Assembly: GCF_030658505.1 (NCBI RefSeq)
Contig: NZ_JAUTXR010000169.1
Location: forward strand, 27,814-91,813
Length of the DNA stretch: 64,000 nucleotides
Reading direction: 5' to 3'
Source: Stenotrophomonas raiganjensis (SeqCode)
GTDB taxonomy: Bacteria; Pseudomonadota; Gammaproteobacteria; Xanthomonadales; Xanthomonadaceae
Under the pieces are notes generated by a model. It was not told the origin of the DNA. It ran no database searches and was given only the letters and a program-made list of their open reading frames with translations. Of this stretch, positions 49,516 through 58,482 are shown in pieces. Numbering within the stretch: position 1 is the stretch's first letter; each line of letters begins with the position of its first letter. Both the position numbers and the translations under genes were made by a program.

Positions 49516-51588
49516 TCAGTGCTGCAGCAGTACCTGCTGCAGCGAAGGCAGCAGCACCCGGTTGCCGTGTGCACTGAGGTGATCGCCGTCGAAGAACAGC
49601 GGTCGACCATCGCGTTGTGCCGGGCACAGCACGTCGTCGCACAACACCGGCATCGGGTCCCACAGCAGGCCGCCCGGCAGACCTTCAGTCACCTTCCGCA
49701 GGCTGCCCAGCACTGGCGCGCGCAGTGTTTCCATCGCCTCCCGCGTGCTGTCCGGGCCGTTTCGGCAAACCTCGTTGCGCATGTTGAACGGATCCGAACA
49801 GCGGTAAGGCGGTGCCGGCAACACCGGCTTGGGTGCCTCCAGCACGATGCGTATGCCCCGCTCGGCCAACGGCTTCCACTGGGTGATCGCCTCCTGCACT
49901 TCGGCCTCGCGTCCCGCTGCTGCCTCGGGGGTCAGCTCGCCCGCCAGCTGCACCTGCGCATCGAACAGCACGAACTGATCGGACAGGCGCGGTATCCGCA
50001 GAGACACCAATACCACGGCATCGCCCGGCTGGGCCCGCCGTGCAACATCAGCGAGCACCGCGGCATCGAAATCACTGCAACCAGCGCCCGCGCCGCGCCA
50101 CTTCTGCAGGCTCACCTGCGGGCATCCACCTCGACCGTAGAGGAATACCTCCGAGCCGGTCTCGAGCGCCAGCCGCTGCAGCAGCTCGATGTAGGCCATC
50201 GCATGCGAATCGCCAGCAACGAAGACACGCTTCGGCGCGCCAGCCAGCGGCGGCCGTTCGCAGGTCCCGCGCGCATAGGTCCGCATGCTGCCGCCTGCGA
50301 AGCGCTGCTTGCCCATCACCAATGCACAATCAGGATAGTCGCCGGCCACGCTCTTGCCGTTGGGATACCAGTCGGCCGGATGCCGGCTGACCGTGCTCAG
50401 GGATATCCGCGGTGCCTGCAGGTACAGCAGCGTCTGGGTGCCGGCCGCCACCAGCAGCACGGCCGCGCCCGCCAGCACCCAGCAACCAGGACGCATGTGC
50501 TGCCCCAACCCGCCACGGAATGGCTGTTCCACCCATCGCCACGATGCCCACGACAGCAACAGCACCAGCGCCATCGCAGTGGTCATCTGCGCCGGCGTCT
50601 GCAGGCCCACGGTCCAGCGCATCAGCACGAACACCGGCCAGTGCCACAGATACAGCGAGTACGACAGCATGCCGATGTAGCGCATCGGCCTGCTGGCCAA
50701 CAGGCGCGCCACCCAAGCCTGCGGATGATGATGCAGTGCCCACAGCAGACCTGCCGCAGCGAAGCTCGGCAGCAGGCCATCGGGCCACGGCGAATGACCT
50801 GCCCGTGCAGTCCACAATGCCCAGCCCAACAGCGCCAGCGCCAGCATCGCAAGCAGCGAGAACACGGGAGCTGCGTGCTTCAATGCTGCCCCTGTCACTG
50901 AATCCAGCGATTCGCGCACATGCAGCAACTGGAACAGCAGTACGCCAACACCCAACTGCCACAACCGCGTACTGGTGGCGTAGAACGCCCACGACGGCGG
51001 CGCTTCGCGCAGGCCCAGCACGGCCGCGTGCAGCAGCGATGCCGCACTGACCACCGCGAACAGTCCCAGGCTGATCCAACGCCCGCGCGCGCCGCGCGCC
51101 CAGGCAAGGAACAGCAGCGGGAACAGCAGGTAGAACTGCTCTTCTACGCCCAGCGACCAGGTATGGGTGTAGGGATTGAACTCGGCCTTGGGCGCGAAGT
51201 AATCGTTGCCGATCACCGCCAGGACCCAGTTGCTGAAGCCGAAGAACGCCATCAGTCCGGTCTTGTCGCTGGCCTCACTGAGCCAGGACTCGGGAATGAA
51301 CAGTACGCTCGCTACGGCGGTCAGCAACAGGCAGGCCAGCAAGGCCGGGGCGATGCGGCGGATGCGGCGCGCATAGAAGCGCAGCATCGACTGCCAGAGC
51401 GGCAACGGCGGCAGCCGGTGCACCGAAGCGCTGACCACGAATCCGGAGATGACGAAGAACACGTCTACGCCGGTGAACCCACCAGGCAACCAGGCCGGAT
51501 CAAGGTGGAAAACAATGACGGCCAGCACGGCAATCGCGCGCAGGCCGTCAATGTGCGGCACGTAGCCACGACTTGGATCAGCGCTCAT
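49516..51588 (-). CDS. OafA/YrhL-type membrane acyltransferase with C-terminal SGNH domain
   Basis: The 690-residue protein has an N-terminal acyltransferase-3 domain with about ten membrane helices (HIDGLRAIAVLAVIVFHLDP with the catalytic His, FFVISGFVVS, RRIRRIAPALLAC, TWSLGVEEQFYLLFP). A periplasmic SGNH-hydrolase-like domain follows (about 430-690: KRVFVAGDSHAMAYIELLQR with the GDSH nucleophile, and FFDGDHLSAHGNRV with the Asp-x-x-His pair). Proteins of this build O-acetylate lipopolysaccharide or other envelope glycans. The target is unknown here. The ATG at 51586-51588 has GGGGGA before it; the TTG twelve bases upstream is less likely. Confidence 0.9.
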   Translation of the reverse strand: MSADPSRGYVPHIDGLRAIAVLAVIVFHLDPAWLPGGFTGVDVFFVISGFVVSASVHRLPPLPLWQSMLRFYARRIRRIAPALLACLLLTAVASVLFIPESWLSEASDKTGLMAFFGFSNWVLAVIGNDYFAPKAEFNPYTHTWSLGVEEQFYLLFPLLFLAWARGARGRWISLGLFAVVSAASLLHAAVLGLREAPPSWAFYATSTRLWQLGVGVLLFQLLHVRESLDSVTGAALKHAAPVFSLLAMLALALLGWALWTARAGHSPWPDGLLPSFAAAGLLWALHHHPQAWVARLLASRPMRYIGMLSYSLYLWHWPVFVLMRWTVGLQTPAQMTTAMALVLLLSWASWRWVEQPFRGGLGQHMRPGCWVLAGAAVLLVAAGTQTLLYLQAPRISLSTVSRHPADWYPNGKSVAGDYPDCALVMGKQRFAGGSMRTYARGTCERPPLAGAPKRVFVAGDSHAMAYIELLQRLALETGSEVFLYGRGGCPQVSLQKWRGAGAGCSDFDAAVLADVARRAQPGDAVVLVSLRIPRLSDQFVLFDAQVQLAGELTPEAAAGREAEVQEAITQWKPLAERGIRIVLEAPKPVLPAPPYRCSDPFNMRNEVCRNGPDSTREAMETLRAPVLGSLRKVTEGLPGGLLWDPMPVLCDDVLCPAQRDGRPLFFDGDHLSAHGNRVLLPSLQQVLLQH

Positions 51589-51635
51589 CCGTTCCCCCAA
51601 GGACGCGGCGGCAATGCACCGCAGCGCTCACGCAT

Positions 51636-52316
51636 TTACCAGACCAGATCGTCCGGCACCTGGTACTGCGGGTCCGAGTAGGGATCTTCCTCGGCCGGCG
51701 CGTTCGGGTCGACCTTCAGCGCCACCGATGCGGCGAACACTGCCTCGGACTGTGCCAGCACCTCGGCCGTCACCAGCAGGTAACGACCATTGAGCTGGAC
51801 CACGCCCAGTTCACCGGCGTTGAGCGCGGTCAGCTGTTCGGCGGTCACGTAGATGCGCTTGATCTTGCCGCCATACGGGAAGTGACGGGCAATGTCCGCC
51901 GCTTCGGCATTGAGGCTCTTGTCCTTCAGCAGTTCTTCCAGCTTGGCCTTCGCCTCGCGACGCACGCGCGCTTCTTCCTGCTTCAGACGCTCGGTCTCGA
52001 TGCGCTCTTCCTTCTCCCGCTGCGCGCGGATGGCATAGGCCTTGGCCAGGTCCATCTCTTCGGCACTGCGCGGCTTGCGCGGGCCGTGCTGGCCCTGGCC
52101 GCGCTGACCACCGGGCTTGCCCGGACCACCATGGCCCTGCCCACGGCGCTCGCCGGGCTTGTGCTCGCCCTTGCCGGCGCCCTGCGGCTTTCCATTGCCA
52201 TTGCCACCCTTGCCCTGCGGGCGGCCATCGCGGCGGGGGCCATCATTCTTGCGCTCGGGCTTGGGCGCCGGCTTGAAGCCCAGGCCCATCAGCTGGTCGC
52301 GGAGGGTATCGCTCAT
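51636..52316 (-). CDS. DUF2058 (YaiL-like) nucleoprotein
   Basis: The 226-residue product matches DUF2058: MSDTLRDQLMGLGFKP at the start, a charged helix (AKAYAIRAQREKEERIETER) and a C-terminal domain with FPYGGKIKRIYVTAEQL and LAQSEAVFAASVALKVD. About residues 20-80 form a low-complexity stretch rich in Gly, Lys, Arg, Gln and His, with many GKG, GQG and RRG groups, that is likely disordered and nucleic-acid binding. The function is unknown; E. coli YaiL is described only as a nucleoprotein or polynucleotide-associated enzyme. It is 10 bp downstream of slyX on the same strand. Confidence 0.85.
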   Translation of the reverse strand: MSDTLRDQLMGLGFKPAPKPERKNDGPRRDGRPQGKGGNGNGKPQGAGKGEHKPGERRGQGHGGPGKPGGQRGQGQHGPRKPRSAEEMDLAKAYAIRAQREKEERIETERLKQEEARVRREAKAKLEELLKDKSLNAEAADIARHFPYGGKIKRIYVTAEQLTALNAGELGVVQLNGRYLLVTAEVLAQSEAVFAASVALKVDPNAPAEEDPYSDPQYQVPDDLVW

Positions 52317-52326
52317 AGGATTCGGA

Positions 52327-52566
52327 TCAGTAGTGCGGCGGCGGCGGTTCGCTCGCCGGATCGGAAGAATTGAGTGCGTTGCGGACCTTGCCCAGGTCTT
52401 CCAGCAGCACGCGCAGCACATCGGCGTTGCGCATGCCCTGCATGCGGGCGTCCGCCAGCGCATCGCTCAGTTCGGCCAGCGCCTGCTCCTGGAAGGACAC
52501 GCGCATTTCCAGCTCGACCAGGCGCGCTTCCAGCGCCTGCTCGCGTTCGGACGGTAGATCAGACAT
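52327..52566 (-). CDS. slyX: SlyX family protein
   Basis: The 79-residue product is a short coiled coil ([20 protein letters not shown], then [11 protein letters not shown]) ending in a Pro-rich tail (SEPPPPHY), as in SlyX. Its function is unknown. The ATG lies inside the end of ugd (8-bp overlap) and its stop is 10 bp before the DUF2058 gene, so ugd-slyX-DUF2058 is probably one transcript. Confidence 0.85.
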   Translation of the reverse strand: MSDLPSEREQALEARLVELEMRVSFQEQALAELSDALADARMQGMRNADVLRVLLEDLGKVRNALNSSDPASEPPPPHY

Positions 52567-53908
52567 GCAGCGAACGTCCCCGGCCGATGCCGTAGTAGGC
52601 CAGGCCTGCAGCTTCCACTTCGGCCGGTTCGTACAGGTTGCGCCCGTCGAACACCGCCGCATCCTTCAGCTGCTCGCGCAGCTTCTGGAAGTCGGGGCTG
52701 CGGAACTGCTTCCACTCGGTCACCACGACCAGCGCGTCGGCACCCTGCAGCGCTTCATCGGCACTGTTGCAGAACACCAGGTCATCGCGTTCGCCGAAGA
52801 TACGCTGCGACTCGTGCATCGCCTCCGGATCGTAGGCACGCACCGTCGCACCGCCTTCCCACAGCTGCGCCAGCAGGCGACGGCTGGAGGCTTCGCGCAT
52901 GTCGTCGGTGTTCGGCTTGAACGCCAGGCCCCACACGGCAAAGGTCCTGCCGCGCACGCCTTCGTCCTCGCCCTTGTCGTAATGGCGCTGGATGAGGGCG
53001 AACAGATGGCCCTTCTGCGCATCATTGACTGCTTCTACCGCGTTCAGCAGCTTCGGCTCAAGGCCGTACTGCTGGGCGGTGCGGGCCAGCGCCTGCACGT
53101 CCTTGGGGAAGCACGAGCCGCCGTAACCGGCGCCCGGGTAGATGAAGTGCCAGCCGATGCGGGGATCCGAACCAATGCCCTGGCGGACCTGCTCGACGTC
53201 GGCACCCACGCGTTCGGCGATATTGGCGATTTCATTCATGAACGAAATCTTGGTCGCCAGCATCGCGTTGGCCGCGTACTTGGTCAGCTCGGCCGAACGC
53301 ACATCCATTTCCACCACGCGGTCGTGGTTGCGGTTGAACGGCGCATACAGGCGGCGCATCACCGCCACCGACTCTTCGTTCGCCGCACCGATGATGATGC
53401 GGTCCGGGCGCATGCAGTCCGCAACCGCATCGCCTTCCTTCAGGAATTCCGGGTTGGACACCACGTCGAAGGCAATGTCCGCGCCACGCGCGGCCAGCTC
53501 TTCGGCAATGGCGGCACGCACCTTGTCGGCGGTGCCCACCGGCACCGTCGACTTGTTGACCACCACGGTCGGCACGCTCATGTGCCGGCCAATGGTGCGG
53601 GCCACGGCCAGCACGTATTGAAGATCGGCGCTGCCATCCTCGTCCGGCGGCGTACCGACGGCGATGAACACCACCTGGCCATGATCGATGGCGGCCGCAG
53701 CATCGGTGGTGAACGCCAGCCGCGCTGCGGCATGGTTGGCCTTCACCATCGGCTCCAGCCCGGGCTCGTAGATCGGGATGATGCCCTGGTTAAGGCCATC
53801 CACCTTGGCCTGGTCGATATCGACACAGACCACCTGGTGACCGACATCGGCCAAGCAGGTACCGGTCACCAGTCCAACGTAACCGGTACCAAAAATCGCA
53901 ACGCGCAT
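52559..53908 (-). CDS. ugd: UDP-glucose 6-dehydrogenase
   Basis: Ugd oxidises UDP-glucose to UDP-glucuronate with two NAD, for envelope polysaccharides or lipid A sugars. The 449-residue product has the NAD-binding N-terminus [20 protein letters not shown], the central-domain segment [20 protein letters not shown] and the catalytic Cys in [16 protein letters not shown]. The C-terminal UDP-binding domain includes [18 protein letters not shown]. It is 23 bp downstream of the FKBP gene on the same strand. Confidence 0.96.
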   Translation of the reverse strand: MRVAIFGTGYVGLVTGTCLADVGHQVVCVDIDQAKVDGLNQGIIPIYEPGLEPMVKANHAAARLAFTTDAAAAIDHGQVVFIAVGTPPDEDGSADLQYVLAVARTIGRHMSVPTVVVNKSTVPVGTADKVRAAIAEELAARGADIAFDVVSNPEFLKEGDAVADCMRPDRIIIGAANEESVAVMRRLYAPFNRNHDRVVEMDVRSAELTKYAANAMLATKISFMNEIANIAERVGADVEQVRQGIGSDPRIGWHFIYPGAGYGGSCFPKDVQALARTAQQYGLEPKLLNAVEAVNDAQKGHLFALIQRHYDKGEDEGVRGRTFAVWGLAFKPNTDDMREASSRRLLAQLWEGGATVRAYDPEAMHESQRIFGERDDLVFCNSADEALQGADALVVVTEWKQFRSPDFQKLREQLKDAAVFDGRNLYEPAEVEAAGLAYYGIGRGRSLHV

Positions 53909-53931
53909 ATCCGTATTCGCTCCTGGATGAC

Positions 53932-54909
53932 TTACGGCAGAACGCCCAGCAGCTCGACGTCGAACGTCAGAGTCGCGTTCGGGCCGATCGGGCCGCCCGG
54001 GGTGCCATTCTCGCCATAGGCCAGATTGCCCGGGATCCAGAAGCGGTACTTCGAACCCACCGGCATCAGCGCGACGCCTTCGGTCCAGCCCTTGATCACC
54101 TGGTCCAGGCCGAACTCGGCCGGCTGACGGCCGTAGGAGCTGTCGAACACGGTGCCGTTGAGCAGCTTGCCTTCGTAGTTCACGCGCACCTTGCTGCTCG
54201 GCAGCGGACGCTCGCCGCTGCCCGGGCGGATGATCTGGTACTGCAGGCCCGACGCGGTGGTCACCACGCCCGGCTGGGTCTTGTTCTTGGCCAGGAAGGC
54301 ATTGCCTTCTTCGCGGTTGGTCTGTGCGGCGGCCGCTGCCTTGGCCTGCATTTCAGCCTGCTTGGTACCCATGAAGGCCTGGATGGTGGCGGTCGCGTCA
54401 GCTTCCGTCATCTTCGGCTGGCCCTTGCTCAAGCCGGTGCTGATTGCGTCAAACAGCGAGGCAACGTCGATGTCGTCCTTCAGCTGCGCCAGCGACGGGC
54501 CCACCGAGTAGGAACCGATCATCTGCGACACCTTGACGCGGTCGACCTTCGGCGGCTGCGAGCCCGGCGCCACGCCCGGCACCTGCTGGCCGCTGCGCGC
54601 CATCACGACCTGGCGCAGAGCCGCGTCGGTGGCCTTGGCCTGTTCCTGGGTGATCTGCGGCTGCAGGCCTTCGAACGAGCGCTCCACGGCGGTGCGCAGG
54701 GCAGCCACGTCGATCTCATCGGCAATCGGCGTGAACGACTTGGCCACGTCCAGGCCGATGGCGTAGCCGAGCTTCTGCTTGGGGGAATTCAAGGTTGCGG
54801 TCTCCTTGGCGGCTGCGGGGGCAGCCGGTTGTTGCGACAGAGCGACACCCGAAGTGCCCATCGCCAGAATCAGAACCGACGCTGCGGCGCCGCGCATTCC
54901 CATCTTCAT
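53932..54909 (-). CDS. FKBP-type peptidyl-prolyl isomerase with doubled N-terminal domain
   Basis: The 325-residue product has a signal peptide ([20 protein letters not shown]) and a C-terminal FKBP domain ([40 protein letters not shown] and [10 protein letters not shown]), so it folds proteins in the periplasm like FkpA or Mip. Two successive copies of the FKBP N-terminal dimerisation unit precede it: [14 protein letters not shown]...[17 protein letters not shown] and [14 protein letters not shown]...[17 protein letters not shown]. FkpA and Mip normally have one. The ATG giving MKMGMRG is chosen because AGGA lies 8 bases before it; an ATG three codons earlier is possible. Confidence 0.9.
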   Translation of the reverse strand: MKMGMRGAAASVLILAMGTSGVALSQQPAAPAAAKETATLNSPKQKLGYAIGLDVAKSFTPIADEIDVAALRTAVERSFEGLQPQITQEQAKATDAALRQVVMARSGQQVPGVAPGSQPPKVDRVKVSQMIGSYSVGPSLAQLKDDIDVASLFDAISTGLSKGQPKMTEADATATIQAFMGTKQAEMQAKAAAAAQTNREEGNAFLAKNKTQPGVVTTASGLQYQIIRPGSGERPLPSSKVRVNYEGKLLNGTVFDSSYGRQPAEFGLDQVIKGWTEGVALMPVGSKYRFWIPGNLAYGENGTPGGPIGPNATLTFDVELLGVLP

Positions 54910-55005
54910 TCGCTGCATTCCTGGAAGTGTCTGGGCGCCGACGTCGGCGCGAAAAGAAACATTGTCGCACGCATGCCCGAGATGTCGAGGCATCCGTGCC
55001 GGATA

Positions 55006-55614
55006 TCAATGCGTGGCGGCTGCCGCCAGCGCCTTGTCGATGGCCGCGGTCAGCTGCGGGTCGTCCGGCGTGACCTTGCTGGCGAACTGGGCGATGACCT
55101 TGCCATCGCGGCCGACCAGGTACTTGTGGAAGTTCCAACCCGGCGCCACCCCGGTAGCTGCGGTCAGGCGCTGGTACAGCGGTGTAGCTTCCGCACCCAC
55201 CACATGCACCTTCTCGAACATCGGGAACTTGACGCCATACGTCAGCGTGCAGAAGTCCTGGATCTGTTTCTCGTCACCCGGCTCCTGCCCCTTGAAGTCG
55301 TTGGAAGGAAAACCCAGCACCGCGAAACCCCGGCCCGCATAGCGCTTCTGCAACGCTTCCAGCCCTTCGTACTGCGGGGTGTAGCCACATTTGCTGGCGG
55401 TATTGACCACCAGCAGCACCTGCCCGTGGTAGCGCTGCTGCAGGTTGACCTGCTGCCTGCTGGCCAGCGGCCGGTAATCCACGTCGAGCAGATCGGCCGC
55501 CAGCGCACTGGCGGAACCGGCGATGCCGGCCACCATCAGGGCCAGCAGGGACAGGCCGCGCAGGCGGCGCGGGGAAACGGTCGGCAGGGGCATCAGGGGG
55601 TCCGCGGTAGCCAT
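55006..55614 (-). CDS. exported glutathione peroxidase family protein
   Basis: The 202-residue product has an N-terminal basic and hydrophobic signal (PRRLRGLSLLALMVAGIAGS, cleavage near ALAAD) followed by a Cys-type peroxidase of the GPx family. The catalytic residues are Cys76 (NTASKCGYTPQY), Gln in FPSNDFKGQEPG, and Trp-Asn in APGWNFHKYLV. Such proteins reduce peroxides, often with thioredoxin rather than glutathione. The signal suggests a periplasmic place, unlike E. coli BtuE. The start may instead be the ATG at 55593, which also keeps the signal. It stands alone. Confidence 0.9.
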   Translation of the reverse strand: MATADPLMPLPTVSPRRLRGLSLLALMVAGIAGSASALAADLLDVDYRPLASRQQVNLQQRYHGQVLLVVNTASKCGYTPQYEGLEALQKRYAGRGFAVLGFPSNDFKGQEPGDEKQIQDFCTLTYGVKFPMFEKVHVVGAEATPLYQRLTAATGVAPGWNFHKYLVGRDGKVIAQFASKVTPDDPQLTAAIDKALAAAATH

Positions 55615-55958
55615 TCACAAGGTCCGGCCACTGCCGGCCGGGAATCGGCCGAACTATAGCACCGGGCCCCGGCCCCCCTTGTTGCCGCAGGCATCGGTGG
55701 CTTTGCGCGGCGTGGCGTTTGCCCGCGCGACCCGCCAGCACTACCCCAGTGATGACATAGCATGGACAACGCTGAATGGAATGCAGGGCGGAATCTACCC
55801 GCACTACAGACTTATTTCCCTTTTCAATCAATCGGATAAGGCGACATTTCAGCAATTTGACCACCCCTGCCATCAGTTGGGCACGGCAGGGGGTTGCACG
55901 CAGGCGTGCCGGTGTTATAGTTGCATACAACACCAGTCACCTGAGACAGGGGGAAGCC
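55615..55958. other. intergenic region with the YtrA-operon promoter
   Basis: This 344-bp gap separates the divergent peroxidase gene and YtrA operon. The left half (about 55690-55870) is A/T-richer and I find no gene in it. The right end holds the promoter and operator annotated separately. Confidence 0.6.
55894..55934 (+). promoter_or_regulatory. sigma-70 promoter with overlapping GGTG-N16-CACC operator (YtrA type)
   Basis: TTGCAC (55894-55899) and TATAGT (55916-55921), 16 bp apart, form a strong promoter. The operator GGTG-N16-CACC runs from 55911 to 55934 and covers the -10 box; its extended arms read GGTGTTxTA and TAxAACACC. This form is the one known for the YtrA regulator of Xanthomonas citri, and a YtrA-type gene is the second gene of this operon, so repression by YtrA is expected. 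Confidence 0.85.
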
Positions 55959-56195
55959 ATGAACATCCGGATCCGTCGCAACCTCGCCGCACCCGCGGTC
56001 GCTGCCGTGTCGACCCTGATCGTGCTGGCCTGGCTGGCCACGCCCAGCCTCCCCGACTCCGCTGACAGTGCGCAGGACGCAACCAGTTCACCGGCCGGGA
56101 ACGCCGACTCCTCCCCCCCTCCCCCGCGTCGGCTGCACAGCTCCCTGTCCATGCCGTATTTCTCGTTCGCCCAGCCGCTGACCCCACGGAGCTGA
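55959..56195 (+). CDS. small membrane-anchored peptide, first gene of the YtrA operon
   Basis: The 78-residue product has one hydrophobic segment (about residues 10-27, AAPAVAAVSTLIVLAWLATP) after a basic start (MNIRIRRN), then a Ser/Asp/Pro-rich tail with PPPP and the end MPYFSFAQPLTPRS. It resembles no named family. It lies just downstream of the operator and ends 2 bp before the regulator gene; the GGGG ribosome site is good. The gene may encode a small envelope protein or act as a coupled leader. Position supports it as real. Confidence 0.65.
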   Translation: MNIRIRRNLAAPAVAAVSTLIVLAWLATPSLPDSADSAQDATSSPAGNADSSPPPPRRLHSSLSMPYFSFAQPLTPRS

Positions 56196-56197
56196 AT

Positions 56198-56557
56198 ATG
56201 AGCGACATCCAGTGGAGCGACGGCGCTCCCATCTACCGTCAGTTGAAGGAGCGCGTGATCGCCATGATGCTCGACGGAATCCTCAAGCCGGGCGATGCCC
56301 TGCCTTCGGTGCGCCAGGTGGCCGCCGACTACCAGCTCAACCCCATCACCGTTTCGCGCGCTTACCAGGAACTGGCCGACGAAGGCCTGGTCGAGAAGCG
56401 CCGCGGCCTGGGCATGTTCATGACCGAACAGGCGGCCACGCAGCTGCGCAGCAGCGAGCGCGACCGCTTCCTCAACGAAGAATGGCCGGCAGTCCTGGAG
56501 CGTATCCAGCGCCTGGGCCTGAGCCTTGATGAATTGCTGCCCCAGGGGAAAGTCTGA
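56198..56557 (+). CDS. GntR family regulator, YtrA subfamily
   Basis: The 119-residue product has the GntR winged helix (GAPIYRQLKERVIAMMLDGI, DALPSVRQVAADYQLNPITV, SRAYQELADEGLVEKRRGLG) and only a short C-terminal dimerisation part, the mark of the YtrA subfamily. It should repress its own operon by binding the GGTG-N16-CACC site at 55911-55934. Its stop overlaps the ATG of the ABC ATPase gene. In Xanthomonas the counterpart is conserved with the same downstream genes (from memory). Confidence 0.92.
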   Translation: MSDIQWSDGAPIYRQLKERVIAMMLDGILKPGDALPSVRQVAADYQLNPITVSRAYQELADEGLVEKRRGLGMFMTEQAATQLRSSERDRFLNEEWPAVLERIQRLGLSLDELLPQGKV

Positions 56558-57432
56558 TGAATAGCACTGCAAGCGAGTCGGTCATCACCGCCCGAGGCCT
56601 GCGCAAGGCCTACAAGAGCACCGTCGCCCTCGACAACGCCAGCTTCAGTATTCCGAGCGGGCGCATCGTCGGCCTGATCGGCCCCAACGGCGCCGGCAAG
56701 ACCACCGCCCTGAAGGCCATCCTTGGCCTCACCTCGGTGGAAGGCGACCTGAGTGTGCTCGGCCGCGATCCGCGACTGCATCGCGACGAGCTGATGAATG
56801 ACATCTGCTTCATCGCCGACGTTGCCGTGCTGCCGCGCTGGCTGAAGGTGCGCGAAGCGATCGACTTCGTCGCCGGCGTCCATCCGCGTTTCGACCGCGC
56901 CCGCTGCGAGCGCTTCCTGGCCAATACCAAGCTGCAACCAAAGCAGCGCGTGCGCGAACTGTCCAAGGGCATGATCGTGCAGCTGCACCTGGCACTGGTG
57001 ATGGCCATCGACGCCCGCATCCTGGTGCTGGACGAGCCCACCCTCGGCCTGGACATCCTCTATCGCAAGGAGTTCTACCAGCGCCTGCTGGAGGACTACT
57101 TCGACGAACAGAAGACCATCATCGTCACCACCCATCAGGTGGAAGAGATCGAGCACATTCTCAGCGACGTGATGTTCATCCGTGATGGGCGCATCGTGCT
57201 CGATGCGGAAATGGACGAGGTCGGCCAGCGCTACACCGAACTGCTGGTCAATGCCGACCAGCTCGAGACGGCCCGCGCACTGAAGCCGATCGACGAGCGC
57301 AGCCTGGCATTCGGCAAGACCGTGATGCTGTTCGACGGTGTGCCGCGCACCCAGCTGTCCACCCTTGGCGAGACCCGCAGCCCGGGCCTGGCCGACCTGT
57401 TCGTCGCCATCATGAAGGGGACCTACGCATGA
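56557..57432 (+). CDS. ABC transporter ATP-binding protein
   Basis: The 291-residue product has Walker A (GLIGPNGAGKTTALKAI), the signature region RELSKGMIVQLHLALVMAI, which is less canonical than LSGGQ, and Walker B (ILVLDEPTLGLDI) with the H-loop VTTHQVEEIEHI. This matches YtrB-like ATPases. It overlaps both the regulator and the permease genes by 1-4 bases. The cargo is unknown; YtrB-type transporters of Bacillus respond to cell-wall antibiotics. Confidence 0.92.
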   Translation: MNSTASESVITARGLRKAYKSTVALDNASFSIPSGRIVGLIGPNGAGKTTALKAILGLTSVEGDLSVLGRDPRLHRDELMNDICFIADVAVLPRWLKVREAIDFVAGVHPRFDRARCERFLANTKLQPKQRVRELSKGMIVQLHLALVMAIDARILVLDEPTLGLDILYRKEFYQRLLEDYFDEQKTIIVTTHQVEEIEHILSDVMFIRDGRIVLDAEMDEVGQRYTELLVNADQLETARALKPIDERSLAFGKTVMLFDGVPRTQLSTLGETRSPGLADLFVAIMKGTYA

Positions 57433-58457
57433 ATGCCGTCAATCACCCTGTCAGCCCGCTGGGCACCCTGCGCTGGCTGCTCAAGCGCGAGTACTGGGAG
57501 AACCGCGGCGGCTTCCTGTATGCCCCGCTGATCGCCGGCCTGATCTCGCTGGTGATGAGCACCGTCGGCATCGCCTTCGGCCTGTTCGCGCTGAACCGTG
57601 CAGCGCGCAGCGGTGCATTGCATGTCGATGGCGAAAGCGTGAACGTCAACGGCCTGGATCTGGCGCTGCTCACCCGCAACATCGATGGCAAGGATCTGGC
57701 CGACCTCGGCAATGGCCTGGACCTGACCCTGGTCCTCAGTTCGGCCTGGCCGTTCCTGGTACTGGCCTTCGTCGTGTTCTTCTACTGCCTGGGCGCTCTG
57801 TACGACGATCGCCGCGACCGCAGCATCCTGTTCTGGAAGTCGCTGCCGCTGTCCGATACCCAGACCGTGCTGTCGAAGGTCATCAGCGCACTGGTCGTGG
57901 CGCCGCTGATCGCGGTGATCGCCGGTATCATCACCATGTTCGGCTTCATGCTGATCATCAGCATCGTCGCACTGATGCACGGTGGCAGCCCGATGGCGCT
58001 GATCTGGGGTCCGGCCAGCCCACTGACCCTGGCCGCCGGCCACCTGGCCTGGATTCCGGTCTATGCCCTGTGGGCCCTGCCCACTGCCGGCTGGCTGCTG
58101 TTGTGCTCGGCATGGGCCAAGAGCAAGCCGTTCCTGTGGGCGGTGATGCTGCCGCTGTTTGCCGGCGTCATCGTCAGCACCACCAAGATCATGCCGCTGT
58201 TCGGCCTGACCACCGGCTGGTTCTGGCAGAACATCGTGGGCCGCCTGCTGCTGGGCGGCGTGCCCGGCATGGACCTGCTCTATCGCCTCGGTGCCGACCA
58301 AGCCTCGCGCCGCGATCTGGACACGGTGGTCAGCCTGATGTCCCCGGCCTCGCAGCTCAAGTCGCTGGCAATGCCGGAGCTGTGGATCGGCGCGGCCGTC
58401 GGTGCAGTGTTCATCTTCCTCGCCATCCGCCTGCGCAAGCGCGCCGGCGAGATCTGA
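57429..58457 (+). CDS. ABC transporter permease
   Basis: The 342-residue product has about six membrane helices: YAPLIAGLISLVMSTVGIAF, SAWPFLVLAFVVFFYCLGAL, VISALVVAPLIAVIAGIITM, HLAWIPVYALWALPTAGWLL, LWAVMLPLFAGVIVSTTKI and a final one near the C-terminus (AAVGAVFIFLAIRLRKRAG). The loop DDRRDRSILFWKSLPLSD is typical of ABC-2 type permeases. The start overlaps the ATPase gene by 4 bases (ATGA). Together they form the transporter of the YtrA operon. Confidence 0.88.
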   Translation: MNAVNHPVSPLGTLRWLLKREYWENRGGFLYAPLIAGLISLVMSTVGIAFGLFALNRAARSGALHVDGESVNVNGLDLALLTRNIDGKDLADLGNGLDLTLVLSSAWPFLVLAFVVFFYCLGALYDDRRDRSILFWKSLPLSDTQTVLSKVISALVVAPLIAVIAGIITMFGFMLIISIVALMHGGSPMALIWGPASPLTLAAGHLAWIPVYALWALPTAGWLLLCSAWAKSKPFLWAVMLPLFAGVIVSTTKIMPLFGLTTGWFWQNIVGRLLLGGVPGMDLLYRLGADQASRRDLDTVVSLMSPASQLKSLAMPELWIGAAVGAVFIFLAIRLRKRAGEI

Positions 58458-58482
58458 TTCCATCCACCCGGAGGCACCACCC

